Notes under the pieces: generated by a model
Seen by the model: only the letters and a program-made list of their open reading frames with translations
Databases searched by the model: none
Told to the model about the DNA's origin: nothing
NCBI GenBank assembly: GCA_021234155.1
Contig: JAJEKV010000064.1
Coordinates: 1,738,001-1,802,000, forward strand
DNA from: Isoetes taiwanensis
Lineage: Eukaryota; Streptophyta; Lycopodiopsida; Isoetales; Isoetaceae
Direction: 5' to 3'
Length of the DNA stretch: 64,000 bases
Translations under genes and position numbers: made by a program
Shown: positions 24,935-36,636 of the stretch, piece after piece
Layout: each line of letters starts with the position of its first letter
How positions within the stretch are numbered: the first letter of the stretch is position 1

Positions 24935-25235
24935 CACCCTTCCCTAAATCAACGCTGTGGTCCGTCGGACTTGTGCAACCATGGTGAGGTAGAAATAACC
25001 TAAGGGTTCTTACTATCACTGCGGAATGGTTCCTGCAACCATATCGACAGACTTTCATGCTGAGCGATGGAAGGGAACACCCTTCCCTAAACCAACGTTG
25101 TGGTGGCAACAACTCCGCCGGACTCGTGCAACCATGGTGAGGTATAAATGACCTAAGGGTTCTTATTATCATTGCAGAATGGTTCCTGCAACCATATCGA
25201 CGAACTTTCATGCTGAGCGATGGAAGGGAACTCCT
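24935..25235 (+). repeat. Tandem duplication of about 145-155 bp
   Basis: CACCCTTCCCTAAA begins units at 24935 and 25078. Each unit contains GTGCAACCATGGTGAGGTA and TTTCATGCTGAGCGATGG. The second unit has about 12 extra bases. The duplicated 100-residue minus-strand frame is a by-product. Confidence 0.85.
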
Positions 25236-25734
25236 CTGAGTAAGATAGAGACTTCTACGTTGATTCTAATCCACTATCACCTTGTATATTCTTTTGGCGA
25301 CTGTAATAATGTCCAATTACCTAGACCTATAGCTTTAAATATTTTTCCTTTGGTAGATGCCTTGATAACAAAATTTCTTCCGGCCCTGCCATGTTGTAAT
25401 CTATACTACATTCATATGCAACAGGGTTGCAATAGAAACGAGAGAGTTTCATTGAAACGAGAGCAAAAGGAATATTCCTCGAAGATTCCTTTTTTTTTAA
25501 AAAAAAAAAGGAGCTAAAATGGGCTAAACTTTTTATTTTTTGTCATAAAAATGCATTTTGACCCCCAAAATCACTCATTTTTTTGTGCAAAGAGAAAATC
25601 AACTATGTCAAAGTGACACTTTTCCTAACAGTTCGAATTTACCTGAAGTGTGTTTTTTGCGAAAACGACTAATCTAAGTGTACATCCTACGCAACATTTT
25701 GTTAGCTTAGATTGTATTCCAGAAAACGTACTTT

Positions 25735-26215
25735 ATGAGTCATTTTTTAATGATATAATATTTTAAAGTACCAAAAATTTATTTCGGAATACACTTTTAC
25801 TATTCGAGGATAACAGTAGTGTATTCCGGAATACACTTTTGCTTTTCTTGAAAGTCAAAGTGTATTGCTCGAAATCCCAAGTGTATTCCGGAATACACAT
25901 CTGCTGTACAAGTTTTTGAGACTCAACAGTGATCTTGCTATTTTCTGGGTTTTCCGAATTTTCAATGACCTTGCAAAATTTTTTTTTGTTTCAATTGAAA
26001 CATGAACATAGTTCTAAACAACGAAGGGATTAGCGAAAGGAAAAAACAAACCAACAACCTTGGGATTTTTTCCTTTTGTTTTGTAGGGATACAGGACCGT
26101 GGCATAAATAAATTTTTTTTTTTTTGTTGTTTTATGGGGACCAGGGATACAGGATATTGGTTCTAAAAGAAAGAGGAAATCTTATTCTGGAATACACTTT
26201 GTATTCCGGAATAGC
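25735..26215. repeat. Scattered GTGTATTCCGGAATACAC palindromes
   Basis: Several copies of the palindrome TGTATTCCGGAATACA or half-copies lie at irregular spacing, some flanked by CTTTTGCTTT on one side. The same family forms a regular array at 28541-28770. Confidence 0.75.
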
Positions 26216-26679
26216 ATTTGGTTTTCAAGAAACCTGTCAGTTTTGGTTTTCTTGGGCGATTTTCTTCTGGGGAGTTAGCACCGCCATTTTAGTTTGGTAT
26301 TTGATTGTATTTAGGTTTGTGCTTTCAAAGAGAGACAATCGGTTGGCTACATCGTCTCTTTGTGGGGTGATCCGAAATTTTTTCCACCAAATAGTCTTGG
26401 GTTTTGCCTCGAAATTATCTTTGGGCGATTTTCTTTGGGCGATTTATTTATGCTTTCGAAATTATCTTTGGGCGATTTATCTTTGGCGATTTTGTTTGGG
26501 CGATTTTGCACAGAGGCGGACAAACATATAGCTTCTAGGTAAGCTCTTGCTTTTGTATTTTTTCGGAAGAAATTCTTCATGCTAAGCGGGCCGAGATATC
26601 TCCACACCTTCCATTCATTTCCAGCTTCCATTCCAGACTAGCAATGAACTCGCCAGTCTTTTGATGAGTCGTGACTGTA

Positions 26680-27060
26680 TCCTTTAAGTGTTTTTGTCTG
26701 CAGGATAAAATGTCCTTCCTCTTGATCTCTTAGTGTGGAGAACCTGAAGATTATACTCTGCAAGTGGCAAAGCAGCAATGCCAGCCTGTAGCATGTTCTG
26801 CTCTTGGAAATCTTTCTATAGTGTGGTTACCTTAGCCTGAATTTTGGCGTTAGCTTCTTTTTCTACACGTACCCTATTCAAAGTTTTCTTATTTTCTTCG
26901 TGTAGAATATATAGCTATCTAGACTGTTTTTTGAAAGTCTAAAATTCTTGGTATTCTTCCTCTGGAGCTTTCTGATCTGCCGTGTCTCATCAAGGATTGC
27001 TTGAAAAGTGGCCTTGAACTGTTCTGTCTAGGAATCAATGTCATTCACATTATATTTGTC
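26680..27060 (-). pseudogene. Coiled-coil protein fragment
   Basis: The minus strand reads, across two frames, like a charged coiled coil (EQFKATFQAILDETRQIRKL, then NRVRVEKEANAKIQAKVTTL, QEQNMLQAGIAALPLAEYNL). Frameshifts and stops separate the pieces. It resembles transposon gag/ORF1 material, but the family is not identified. Confidence 0.3.
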
Positions 27061-27305
27061 TCATTCTAAGTACAAAGCGTGAGAAAATTTCGGCAGTGAA
27101 AATGCAGAAGCAACTTTCGGGCAACTTTCTGAGCATGAACAAGTTTCTGCGCAACTTTCTGAGCATGAACAAGTTTCGAGCATGAACAAGTTCTGCAAAA
27201 CGAGGCTATTTCACTTTGGTTAGTTTCATGCAAGTATCTTGTTTATTGAACGTTAAGTTTGATCTTCAAAATATATGATGACTAAGATATGCTAAAATCT
27301 GCCAG

Positions 27306-27389
27306 GAAGAATGGAGGAAGGGGCTCAGGTTGTTGAGAGTGGATAGCCTGGACAAGCTAAAGAAGGTTGTTTCTGCACTGCAGCTAGAG
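27306..27389 (+). pseudogene. Orphan exon of a DCN1-like (DUF298) gene
   Basis: A 28-codon block between CCAG and GTGCAA reads EEWRKGLRLLRVDSLDKLKK followed by VVSALQLE. This matches the potentiating-neddylation (PONY/DUF298) domain of DCN1-like proteins, in particular the plant form with EEWRSGLKALRADTL. DCN1-like proteins promote cullin neddylation. No upstream or downstream exons are found within several kilobases, and the flanks are palindrome arrays and repeats. It is therefore either one exon of a gene with very long introns or a captured or relict exon. The donor GTGCAA is weak. Confidence 0.6.
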
Positions 27390-28264
27390 GTGCAATGTTG
27401 TCATTTTGTGTTGGGGCACTCCTAATGTCTTTCTTTTGGTCTCATCCATGATGGGCTTTCCCCTTCTTTTATCCTGCCTTACTTGAGATTCAAGCACATG
27501 TGGTTGTGTTCTGGCTATGGTCCTACAACTTCGTTGTTTGGCAAGCTTCAAAGTACATTGTCGTTTTAAAGGAGAACCTTATTCAGCGCATATGAACAAA
27601 AGCTCTGAATGAATGTACATTTTTACCTTTGTTGCTTCCCTTGGTTGGTCTATACTTGTTACAAAAGGAATACAGAGCAATAAATCTTGATCAGTGGACT
27701 GCCTTTCTACGCTTGTCTTTGGATCTGGGTTATTACTTCTAATAAAGGGCTGTGGTGGCGGATATTTTTCTGCTACTTTTAGGTCTGTACAATGGAATGG
27801 TTTTCAAAGTTATTTTTGTCCCTTTACTGTGTTATATGTGCAACTTAGTCTTTGCTATTGTTTAATGTTAATTAAAGAATAACTCTATTTTAGAGTTTTC
27901 AAGATATGTAAGATATGACCCATTAATTTAAACAAATGTGTTGGCATACAAAATAAGGCATATAAACCCTAAGCTGTGAAGTTTCGAAGATCCTGGTAAA
28001 ACAATGACTAGTAATTGAGTCGAATCCCAGATGAACAGTGTATTTCGAAATAACAATTAGTTTAGACATTGGAATAACGAAGAATATATGTCCAAATGCA
28101 TATAACCATTACATATGGAAATAACGAAATTGGTTAAACCAACATTGGAACAACTGAACATTGTGAACATGGTTGAAACGCATTTGGTTATATAGGGAGA
28201 GTATTTAATATCAATGTGAACATAGTTGAAATGCATTTGGTCAGACAGGGATAGTATTTAATAT

Positions 28265-28360
28265 CAACGAGCTTCTTGATTAAACAAGAAATTTGTCTAG
28301 ACAAATATTAGTCAACGAGCTTCTTGATTAAACAAGAAATTTGTCTAGACAAATATTAGT
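28265..28360 (+). repeat. Perfect 48-bp tandem duplication
   Basis: The unit CAACGAGCTTCTTGATTAAA... at 28265-28312 is repeated unchanged at 28313-28360. A looser duplication (GCATTTGGTTATATAGGGA-like) precedes it. Confidence 0.9.
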
Positions 28361-28540
28361 GCCAACATTTTTCTTTTGGTAGTAAGGTGGCATTTATATG
28401 ACGACAACGGAGGTGGCTTGGATATGGCAATGAGTGTGGAAAAGACATGTCAATGAGGTGACCGAGTGACTGATGTACTTACAATTTTTTGCACACGACT
28501 TCTAAAATCCATGCACGATGATTTCTTAGAAAACAAAGAT

Positions 28541-28770
28541 GTGTTCCAGTGTACACGTTTGCTTTCTCAAGAAAGCAAAAGTGTATTCCGGAATACACTT
28601 TTGCTTTCTCTGAAGATCCAAAGTGTATTCTGGAATACACGTTTGTTTTCTAGGAAAGCTAAAGTGTATTCCAGAATACACTTTTACTTTCTCTAAAAAT
28701 CCAAAGTGTATTCTGGAATACACGTTTGTTTTCTAGAAAAGCAAATGTGTATTTCAGAATACAATTTTGT
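28541..28770. repeat. Array of palindromes every 41-42 bp
   Basis: Six units are centred near 28549, 28590, 28632, 28673, 28715 and 28756. Each is a variant of TGTATTCCGGAATACA flanked by CTTTTGCTTTCT or its complement. The unit at 28570-28609 is a perfect 40-bp palindrome with 20-bp arms. Neighbouring units alternate between two linker types, giving an 83-bp super-period. Confidence 0.9.
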
Positions 28771-29123
28771 TTTGAAATTTATTCGTTTTATATGTCCTAG
28801 TGTTCAATTATTTACTTGCTTATCTTCTTGTTTTTTATTCAGCCAATAGAACGTCAAACATGTTTGATGGAACTACTAAACATGGAGACTTGGGACAGAT
28901 ACCCAGTTGCAACGTCTGACGAGTGTATTGTTCGATACACACCAAATTTTAAAGTGCCAAATTGATATACTGAAAAAATTTAAAGAAATAATTATTATTT
29001 TTTCTTCTCTATTTTGATGTTTTTGATATCTCACTTTTAGAGATTATGTATTCATGTCTAAATTGTGCCATTTTCAAGGGTGTTTCTTTGCAAAAAACAA
29101 CCTTATCACTTAATAGGGGCCAA

Positions 29124-30060
29124 AATGGGTGAAAAAAAATCCGCCAGTCGAACCTTGGAGCCGCATCCAGGCGAGGGTTGAGGCCAACAGTGCACGCCTT
29201 GCAGGCCTCTCGACAGAGGTGGAGAACATAACATCTCGGATGTTGCGCAGGCAGTTGGTGCCAGAAAAATGACGAATCACAGAATTGGAGGATCGCGTAC
29301 GACAGGCAGGTGATAGCATCCGCTTGCTACAATCTGAAAGACAGCAATACCGACAGGAGCTTGCAGATATGAGGGGGCGTGTAGACACCGCGGTTGGCGT
29401 TTATGGAAGCCGGGGCGCAGGACAGAACCGGGTAGAGCAGGGGAGACACTTCAGAACCCTATCTCGGATCCGGCCGAGGTTGAGGAGGCTAAGGCCACGC
29501 ACGAGGAGCACGTGCCACCCCTCCTCGCCGAGGTTGAGGAGGCCGCCATCGCGGAGACAAGGAGTCCAGCCGCTTTGGAAGCTAGCCGGCCGAACTTCAG
29601 TGCTCTTGAAGTAAGGATTTAGCACGAGATCGAGAGCTCAGAGGAGCTTGGCGCCGTTGCCCGGTAAGGCAAGGGCCTCCATGCCGAGGCACATGAGCAA
29701 CTCCGCCATTGCACGCGAGGAGATGGCAAGATATGACAACGCCCCCGCAAGAGCCGAGCTCCGGACTCGGGAGAACGAAACCACAAAGAAAGAACACACT
29801 AACCCCGCGAACCCACCAACCTACTGTGGCGTCAACACGGAACACCCCGCTTCTGGACACATCGGATCACGCCGGCCACCACCACCCCCGGCCGGCCCTA
29901 CACCTATGCCTCACCCACCTCAACCAACACACAGTGCGGCCCCGCCCGAACTCCGAGAAAGCGAGACGCCAGGAGCCGCAATGTGGTAGTCACGAGGCGG
30001 CCGGAGGAGTCGGAGAACATCTCACTTCCCGACTCGGACCACGGATCTTGGACGGATGAT
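29124..30060 (+). pseudogene. LINE ORF1-like coiled-coil region
   Basis: Broken frames read RIQARVEANSARLAGLSTEV, then ELEDRVRQAGDSIRLLQSER and QQYRQELADMRGRVDTAVGV, a heptad-rich coiled coil as in LINE ORF1 proteins. A Pro/Arg-rich low-complexity stretch follows. The long minus-strand frames here are shadows caused by high GC content. Confidence 0.5.
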
Positions 30061-30439
30061 GTTCCCGGCACTGTGACCATTGTAAAGGCGCTACCGTCAT
30101 GGAATTCCTAGCCACGACCGCCCTCTCGGATGGTCATCTTCCGCGGTTGAGGCGTGCGGGCGGGTGGCCATCCTGCGTCGGGCCGGAAGTTGAAGGGGAC
30201 GGCTCAGACGTTGGCCGGGACTTGACCCGGCCGGCAAAGAGACCCGTGAGTCTGGCCAAAGTCGAGGGCTGCCCGCAGACATGGAGAGGCGGGGGCTGGT
30301 CCGGGGAAGGATCACGGGAATTCGTGCAGCCAAAGCAGGGGATGCGAGCACTCCGCCCCCCTCGAGTCCCCTCCGAGGGGCCCCAGCCGCACAGAGCATC
30401 CACATCTTCCGCTCCCACAGGACCACCACTACCACCGGA

Positions 30440-33400
30440 CTGAAGTGGCGATGCACGCCACTAAATAGGGATCGTGCCTGGCGTGGTCTCACCCGGAATT
30501 GCCGTGGCTTCCCATGGCGAAGGGGGGACGATCTCAATTCCGTCGCCATGAACATGGACCTTATCTTCCTCATGGAAACATAGGAACATCTTTGGTCACC
30601 AGGCTACGATTTGCCTACCGGCGCTACTCCGGTCTTCAATAAGTGCACCGAAAACGAGGACCGGAGGAATTGCGTGTTACTACCGGGCGACCTTGGCCCA
30701 ATCGGTCTCCCCTCAGCAAAGCGACGGGCACAACAGATACACAGTGGGTAATGAAAGTGCGAGCAGCCATGGCAGCCCTCTCTTTGTGGCTTGCTACTTC
30801 CCACATGCCGAGAGCAACTTTTACCACACGCGCTTGGATGTGGTGACGGGGAGCCCTATGTCGATCTATATGATGATATACTGGCCCGTCTGCATAATTG
30901 GGCAAGGTCATGTTGCTTGAGATTTCAATGCGCCGCCTTGGGCGAAAGCGGATCCCAAAATTAGCACCTCTAGGCGAGGATGTGTTGCAAATGGACCCCG
31001 CAGATGGTTTGGCCAAGGGCCGGATGAGAGCCGTGTGACACGGTATGGCCCGCAGCTTTGTTCTTTGGACAATATCTTTGACCTAGTCATTTGCAATGGG
31101 CTAGCACAAAGGGCCGCCCCTCCGGCCACTTCACTTGTAGACAAGAGAACTGTGGGGGGCGGCACACCGGTGGTGGATTACGTGCTAGCAGCACGAGCAA
31201 TGCCTACACTTCATCACTGCCAAAGATTGGGACAGTGGGCGGACGAGGAAGTAGACTCACCATCAGCCCCTTTCTTGCGAGATAGATTGGCATGCCAACC
31301 GAGCACCCATTGCCCCAACACCTCATGTACCACGGTTGCGGCCCGACTATGATCATGCGGGCGGTCTATGCGAGGATGCTTGAGCATGAGCTGCCGAGAG
31401 TCTCTGCCTCCCCACACTTCAACAAATAGACGGCCCACCTGTGAACCAGGCTCCTTCCGAGGGGTAGGGGATAGATGCTTTGGGAGAGGCCGCTCGGCGA
31501 TCCACGGGGCTGCAACCACCTTCCCCGCAAATCATCGGTTCGATGACCAATGTCGGAGCTAAAACGATGGCTCCGCCAAGTGCTTTGACCCCACCATTCG
31601 CCTCAGAGCCGTCCGTCCAATACCGCTCCTTCCTCAAGACCAAGAAAGCCGGGTACCTTGCAGAGCACCAAAGAAGATGTTTGGTCTAGTAGACCACCAC
31701 CCTAGGGCCTTACGGAGAAAGGTCTTGAGTAAGCTTGCACGACCCACAGGAAATATTACCCCGGAACAATGGGTGAGATACTTGCGGCAGCTATATGACC
31801 CAATGGGAATACCTCCATGAGGCAGGCCTAGCTGGTCATTCTTGAAGGGGATGTCATAATGGGCCTGCAACGCCTAAGCCATGCAGGAAGGCAACAGATT
31901 TGGATGGTATGCGGTGAGCTTCTCAAGTGGGCGGGCCCCAATGGTGCCGTTCTCACAAAGACTCTTCAATAGGGCATTGCAAGAAGGCTTCCCTCCGACC
32001 GGACTACCAAGAGAGTTGTGCCCATATACAAGCGGGGGACCCCCACGGCCCAGCCAACTATCGTACCATTATGGTCGATTTGTCTTTGCCAAGTTGCTTG
32101 CGGGATTCTTGAGCGTATACAGGGATGGAGAAGTGCGCGGGCTCTCGCCAGCAAGCGGGCTTCCGCCCCGGCATTCTCGCATGGACCATATCTTCACTCT
32201 GCGAACACTCATAGAGGATAGCCGGAATCAACGCCCAACTGTGTAATGTTGCTTTGTGGATTTCGCAAAGGCTTTTGACATAGTGCCTCGGGATAAGTTG
32301 TGGGGCCAGATTGAGACAAACAGGGGACCCCGTCGACTGACTTGAGAATGCTATATACGCATTCTCTGAGGCTTGCTCCGTTAGTCTCACTGCTTGTCGG
32401 GAGCCCGTTATTAGTAGCATTGGGGTGCGCCAGGGGCTGCCCTCTATCCCCGACGCTCTTGACGTACATTGACCAGGCTAGAAGAATGGCTAGGCCGAGC
32501 ACCCGGGGGGGGAGAGGCACTCAGTTGATGCACCACATAATCCGCAACTCATATATGCTGATGATGTTGACCTGCTTCGCATATACCCCGGAGGACATGC
32601 AACGCCACCGATGCTTTGGACACTTTCGCCAATTCACACGGCATGAGAGTTAACTTGGCCAAGACGAGGGTGTCTTTGGTTCCATCATCCCGGCACCCAC
32701 GCCTTCCCTCATTCACTTACCAGGGGCAGGTAGTGGAGGTGGCTTAGTCTTATAATATTTGGGCATTGAGTTTTCTACTACCACACACCGGGGCATCCAT
32801 CCATTACGGGTTCACCAGTCCGCTGCTAGAAAGCCACAGATGCAATGCAAAACAACAAATCCAAGGCGTAGTTGTATCATGGGGTCACCAGCACACTTGT
32901 TCAGGGCCTTGGTTGAATCGGTCCTCCTCTATGGGCAAAAGTGTGGGGCCGGTGATATCCCTCACCACTTGGAGCGATCTAGAGCAGGTGCAGAAGGCCT
33001 TCTTGGTCCCACCACCGGGAGTGAAATCCACGGTCCCATATCGGATCTTGCTCCAGGAGGCGTGCTTCCTTCCATTCTGAGGGTCTGCTACCGAACGTAA
33101 CGTCACATTATTTACTTCCGTAAGGTGGTGGCTATGGATGAAGCCCGCTGCCCAACCTTGCTTTGGCGTGGCGATGGGCCCAAATGACTCAAAAGCCCTT
33201 TGGAAAGACAAGCAAGCCCGGTTCTTCGCGATGGAATGTGCGGGCACACGATGTGGACCAGTGCATACACCCAAGGAACGCTAGCGCCTTGAAGCAAGAT
33301 TTTGGATGCTTGCTTCATGGCCAAGCTTTGGGATGCAGAGGCCCCATCACATGTCAAGGTGGCAAATTATCGACCGGGTTAATCACATGCTCACGAGGGG

Positions 33401-33660
33401 CCCACACCACTACCCGCCGCACCCATCTACCCATGAAAAAGCGGGGTGATTGCTTTCATTCGCGACAGTGCACACCACCTCCCGCGTTGAGACGAGGAGA
33501 TGGATTCGGGCCGCGGGGAGGGGCAGAGTCCGTCGCTGCCGTCAGCAGTGCGCCATTGAGGATGAAAGTCATGCCCTCCGGGCTGTCCGGCGCACGAGCA
33601 TATCCGGGCTCGGTATGCTCGGGTTAGTTGTGCCCCATCGGGCCCTCGCATGAGCTATCG
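30440..33660 (+). pseudogene. LINE ORF2 (endonuclease and reverse transcriptase), degenerate
   Basis: Endonuclease traces: NCRGFPWRRGDDL and NMDLIFLMET (30500-30583), DFNAPPWAKAD after HVA (about 30918) and NIFDLVICNGLAQR (31067 on). RT traces: GDPHGPANYRTIMV (about 32037), PPRHSRMDHIFTLRTLIED (about 32173), CCFVDFAKAFDIVPRDKLW (about 32250), GCARGCPLSPTL (about 32427) and, in another frame, YADDVDLLRIYP (about 32552). The C-terminus near 33530 has CRQQCAIEDESHAL, parallel to the CCHC knuckle with EDE-x-H in the first LINE. Many stops and frameshifts separate the blocks. Confidence 0.75.
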
Positions 33661-33969
33661 AGCACGGCCTCTCGTAGGCTTGTTGGGATCGTTACCTCCG
33701 GAGGTAATCTTGGATCTGCCGGACTCACTTATGCCCCCGTCCGACATTAACCTCAGCTGTACTTGTGATTGTGTATATAACTGTGCAGTATGTCAGCATC
33801 CTTATTGCTACTAAGGTTTTTCCCCCGAAAACCCTTTGGGGCGGGGGTTTTTTAATCCTGGTAGTAATACGCCTGCTGCTCTCTCTTTGTACTTGGGTCC
33901 CATAGGCCAGTTGGTCTCCGTGAACGATAAAATCATATTCTATTCTATTCTATTCTATTCTATTCTATT

Positions 33970-34078
33970 AGCAGATGCTCCCTATGATGAATATGCATCT
34001 CATCAAATGCAAAATGGAAAATATCCAATATCAGGCATAGCATCTGAGCTGGACCTTTATGTTGGAGTTACAATCTAA
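33970..34078 (+). other. Possible exon abutting the LINE tail
   Basis: Directly after the LINE tail, AG precedes an open stretch reading DAPYDEYASHQMQNGKYPIS then GIASELDLYVGVTI and a stop. It reads like protein but I do not recognise it. It might be a target gene exon cut by the LINE insertion. Confidence 0.25.
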
Positions 34079-34715
34079 AACATGTGCCCTATATGCAAAG
34101 AGGTGAGCTTTCTAATTTATTGGTTATTGGGGATTGTAAGATCTAGAGTTCCAATTTTATGCAGTTCTATTAACTCTTGAATTTTAAATAAGGTTGTTTC
34201 GAGCAGTTCAAGATTTAGATAGAGGAATACTAAAAGGGATGACACAATGCAGATTAAAGTCAGCTCAATGAATAGTTTGACTATCTAAAGATGAGTAGAT
34301 AGAATATATCTATGACACAGAAATGATCCAGTCATAGATAGGCTCTCCAAAAATTCTTGAACATTACAATGATGACAACTTTCCTTCACATTTTTGAAAT
34401 TGTGTTATCATTGCGCAGTAAAAGCTTATGTCTTTCACTGTGGTTTAGATGAGAGGGGCCAAAATATTAAACAACTGACATGCTTGAGTACAAAAGAGGT
34501 TTAGTAGCATCTGACCCTTTAAAAAGCCCTTTGTCTTTTTGAAAAAGCCCCTCGCCTCTTTGAAAAAGCCTTCTGCCTCTCCTCTTTATTGTTTATGTGC
34601 AATGCATTGGTTTAGATGTCTATGACATATTCAATGTCTTCTAGAGTTTGTCCTTTGCAGTTACATGAAATACGAAATACATGAAATGGGTCAAGAGAAG
34701 CTTACTGGGAATATC

Positions 34716-34771
34716 AGTTGATGTACCATATTTTGTGGATTACAGTTGATGTACCATATTTTGTGGATTAC
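34716..34771 (+). repeat. 28-bp tandem duplication
   Basis: AGTTGATGTACCATATTTTG... at 34716 is repeated at 34744. The rest of 34080-35340 holds no recognisable gene. Confidence 0.85.
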
Positions 34772-35368
34772 AGTCTGTTGGCAGAAATAGGATTAAAAGG
34801 AGCATTATAAATGTTACATGAACGCCCTCATGACTAAAAAAGGTGACTCTGATTGCCCGCAAGGATTTGATGCCATCTGAAATTGCTCATTCAAAACTCA
34901 AAAGGGCAAGTTCACTTTTGCATTTTCTTTAAGCTCTTCTGATGTCCGAAGGGGTTTGATTTCCTGCATGGATTTGATGTCATCTGAAATTCTTCATTAG
35001 GTATCACTTGGAAGACTATGTAGCCGAACATTCTTAAAGGAACAGGGCAGTTTGTAGTAATAAGTGTCTATGTAAATGTGGAAAAAACATATGTGGTAAT
35101 GGCTAACAAGGAGACAATGTGTGTGCCACATGTAGAAGCATCAGACAATGCAAGCCAAGCAAAGACTTGGACAAGAACATGGTAATCAAAGGTACAATTT
35201 CTCATTTTTCATTTGTGCAGCTTCTTACATAATAGTCTCTTAAAGCTTTGCCTTAGCATTACATTGTAGATTAAAAAAAATGACTTCTTCATCTTTGTAA
35301 CGTTTCAAAAAGCAATTATCATTGTTAAAATAAATAAGGTCTATATTCAAGTGATTTCCCTATGTTTC

Positions 35369-35396
35369 TTTTTTTTTTTTTTTTTTTTTTTTTTTG
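35369..35396. repeat. Poly(T) tract
   Basis: A T-run of nearly 30 bases immediately before the coding-like fragment at 35425. Confidence 0.8.
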
Positions 35397-35424
35397 AAAC
35401 CTATCCCATAAAAAGCACGCACTC

Positions 35425-35640
35425 TTGGGATGCCCAATATCTTGGAAGTGTAAATTGGATGTTGAGCATGCAGAATTGCATGTGTCTCAAAGAAAGTCAC
35501 ACATTTGGCAGATATATCTGGACAATTCAAGGATATGTTTGGCTTCTACCTATGCAGCAGAATATGTCAATGCATCATGCAGGCTCCGACATTGGAATTC
35601 CATGTACAGGAGGATCAGTAATACAGTGATAATTTTGAAA
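35425..35640 (+). pseudogene. Possible Ty1/Copia RNase H fragment
   Basis: The open frame contains GCPISWKCKLD and, further on, ASTYAAEYVNASC. These resemble the PISWKSKLQ and STTEAEYMAAS blocks of Copia RNase H domains, with a divergent middle. There is no integrase or RT nearby, so it is at most a relict. Confidence 0.4.
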
Positions 35641-35781
35641 AGAAGTTTAAATTTATTAGTGGTTCTAATGTGCAATTTGACAGGATTGTAGAAGCATAAA
35701 AATTGTTGGCTTCCACATATCATATTAGGTTTTGTTTTTTTTCCTTAAATAATCTTGTCTTTGTTGTCAATCCATACTATT

Positions 35782-36290
35782 GGCAATGTTGTAAATATGA
35801 TCTATTCCTTTTGAGCAGCAATCTATGCGTTATCAACAATTATATCCGTGAAAAAGACATCACTTTTAACAATTGAAGCATGTGAAAGAGATTATTAATA
35901 GTTGAATCCCGTCAGTAGAAACCTTAGGATTGTTAAGTTAGCCAATGTCAATGTCAAAGATAAAATGTATTTCCATGACTTGGCAGTAACATGGTTGAGC
36001 ACACATAAGTAATGAGATTCATGGAATGATAAATGAGTTGCATCTACTATGGCAATGTTGTAAAATGTTAACCGTTCCTTTTCACTACCAACTTATGCAA
36101 CGAAAGACTGGAAAGAGTTATCAAAAAGTGAAACGCATCAATAGAAGCCTTGAAGAATTTCTAGCTCAACCAACATCAATGCTAGAGATAAATTATATTT
36201 CCATGACTTGCTGGTGACACTAGCGAGCACCTACACAAGTAATGAGATGCATGGAATGATAAATGAGTTGCATTTGCTACAATTTTTGGA
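35782..36290 (+). repeat. Imperfect tandem duplication, period about 269 bp
   Basis: GGCAATGTTGTAAA at 35782 recurs at 36051. Both units proceed through TTTCCATGACTTG and AAGTAATGAGAT to CATGGAATGATAAATGAGTT. Confidence 0.8.
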
Positions 36291-36614
36291 TCAAATGTGA
36301 TGAATAGATTTCCCTGTCTCTTTGTCTTTTTTTATGAACTACGTGCATGGTTGTTTAATTGAATATACTAGATGTTTACAAAATTCAATATTAATGCCAC
36401 ATTGAATGTAGGCAAATAGCGTGTATTTCAAAATCACACATTGTACATGAGCATTTTGCAGATTTTAGTTCTTAGGGTGCCATATATGGTGAATGTACAT
36501 TTTAAGAATGAGCATTCAAATGTATTAAAAAAAGGTCATAATGATGCATTTGACTACATAGCTAGACATGTGTCTTGACATTTCATATAATTATGCATTT
36601 GACTACATAGTCCA

Positions 36615-36636
36615 GGGTAAAAGCATGAAAGGGTGT
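36615..36636 (+). repeat. Left terminal inverted repeat
   Basis: 22 bp starting GGGTAAAAGC and ending AAAGGGTGT. It is preceded by TCCA. Confidence 0.9.

Larger units (their letters stand above)
29120..33969 (+). mobile_element. Near full-length GC-rich LINE with (TATTC)n tail
   Basis: A non-LTR retrotransposon with, in order, a coiled-coil ORF1-like region, an endonuclease-like region, RT, a C-terminal zinc knuckle and a TATTC tandem tail at 33935-33969. It stands out as GC-rich within AT-rich surroundings. All frames carry stops and frameshifts, so it is inactive. Both boundaries are approximate at the 5' side, and no target-site duplication was recognised. The tail type is shared with the LINE at 2955-4866. 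Confidence 0.8.

Noticed and set aside
24909-25211. 100-codon minus-strand frame with internal repeat
   Set aside because: By-product of the tandem duplication at 24935-25235; no family resemblance.
26124-26531. 135-codon plus-strand open frame
   Set aside because: It consists largely of repeats of TTGGGCGATTT and lacks an ATG or splice context; the hydrophobic look comes from T-rich sequence.
28570-28760. Heat-shock elements (TTCnnGAA)
   Set aside because: The palindromes contain TTCCGGAA/TTCTGGAA, but there is no adjacent gene, and the match follows from the palindrome itself.
28541-28770. CRISPR-like array
   Set aside because: Regular palindromes with about 41-bp period, but spacers are themselves related sequences and the genome is eukaryotic.
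30097-30573. 158-codon minus-strand frame and similar frames to 33650
   Set aside because: Antisense shadows of the GC-rich LINE, where stop codons are rare on both strands.
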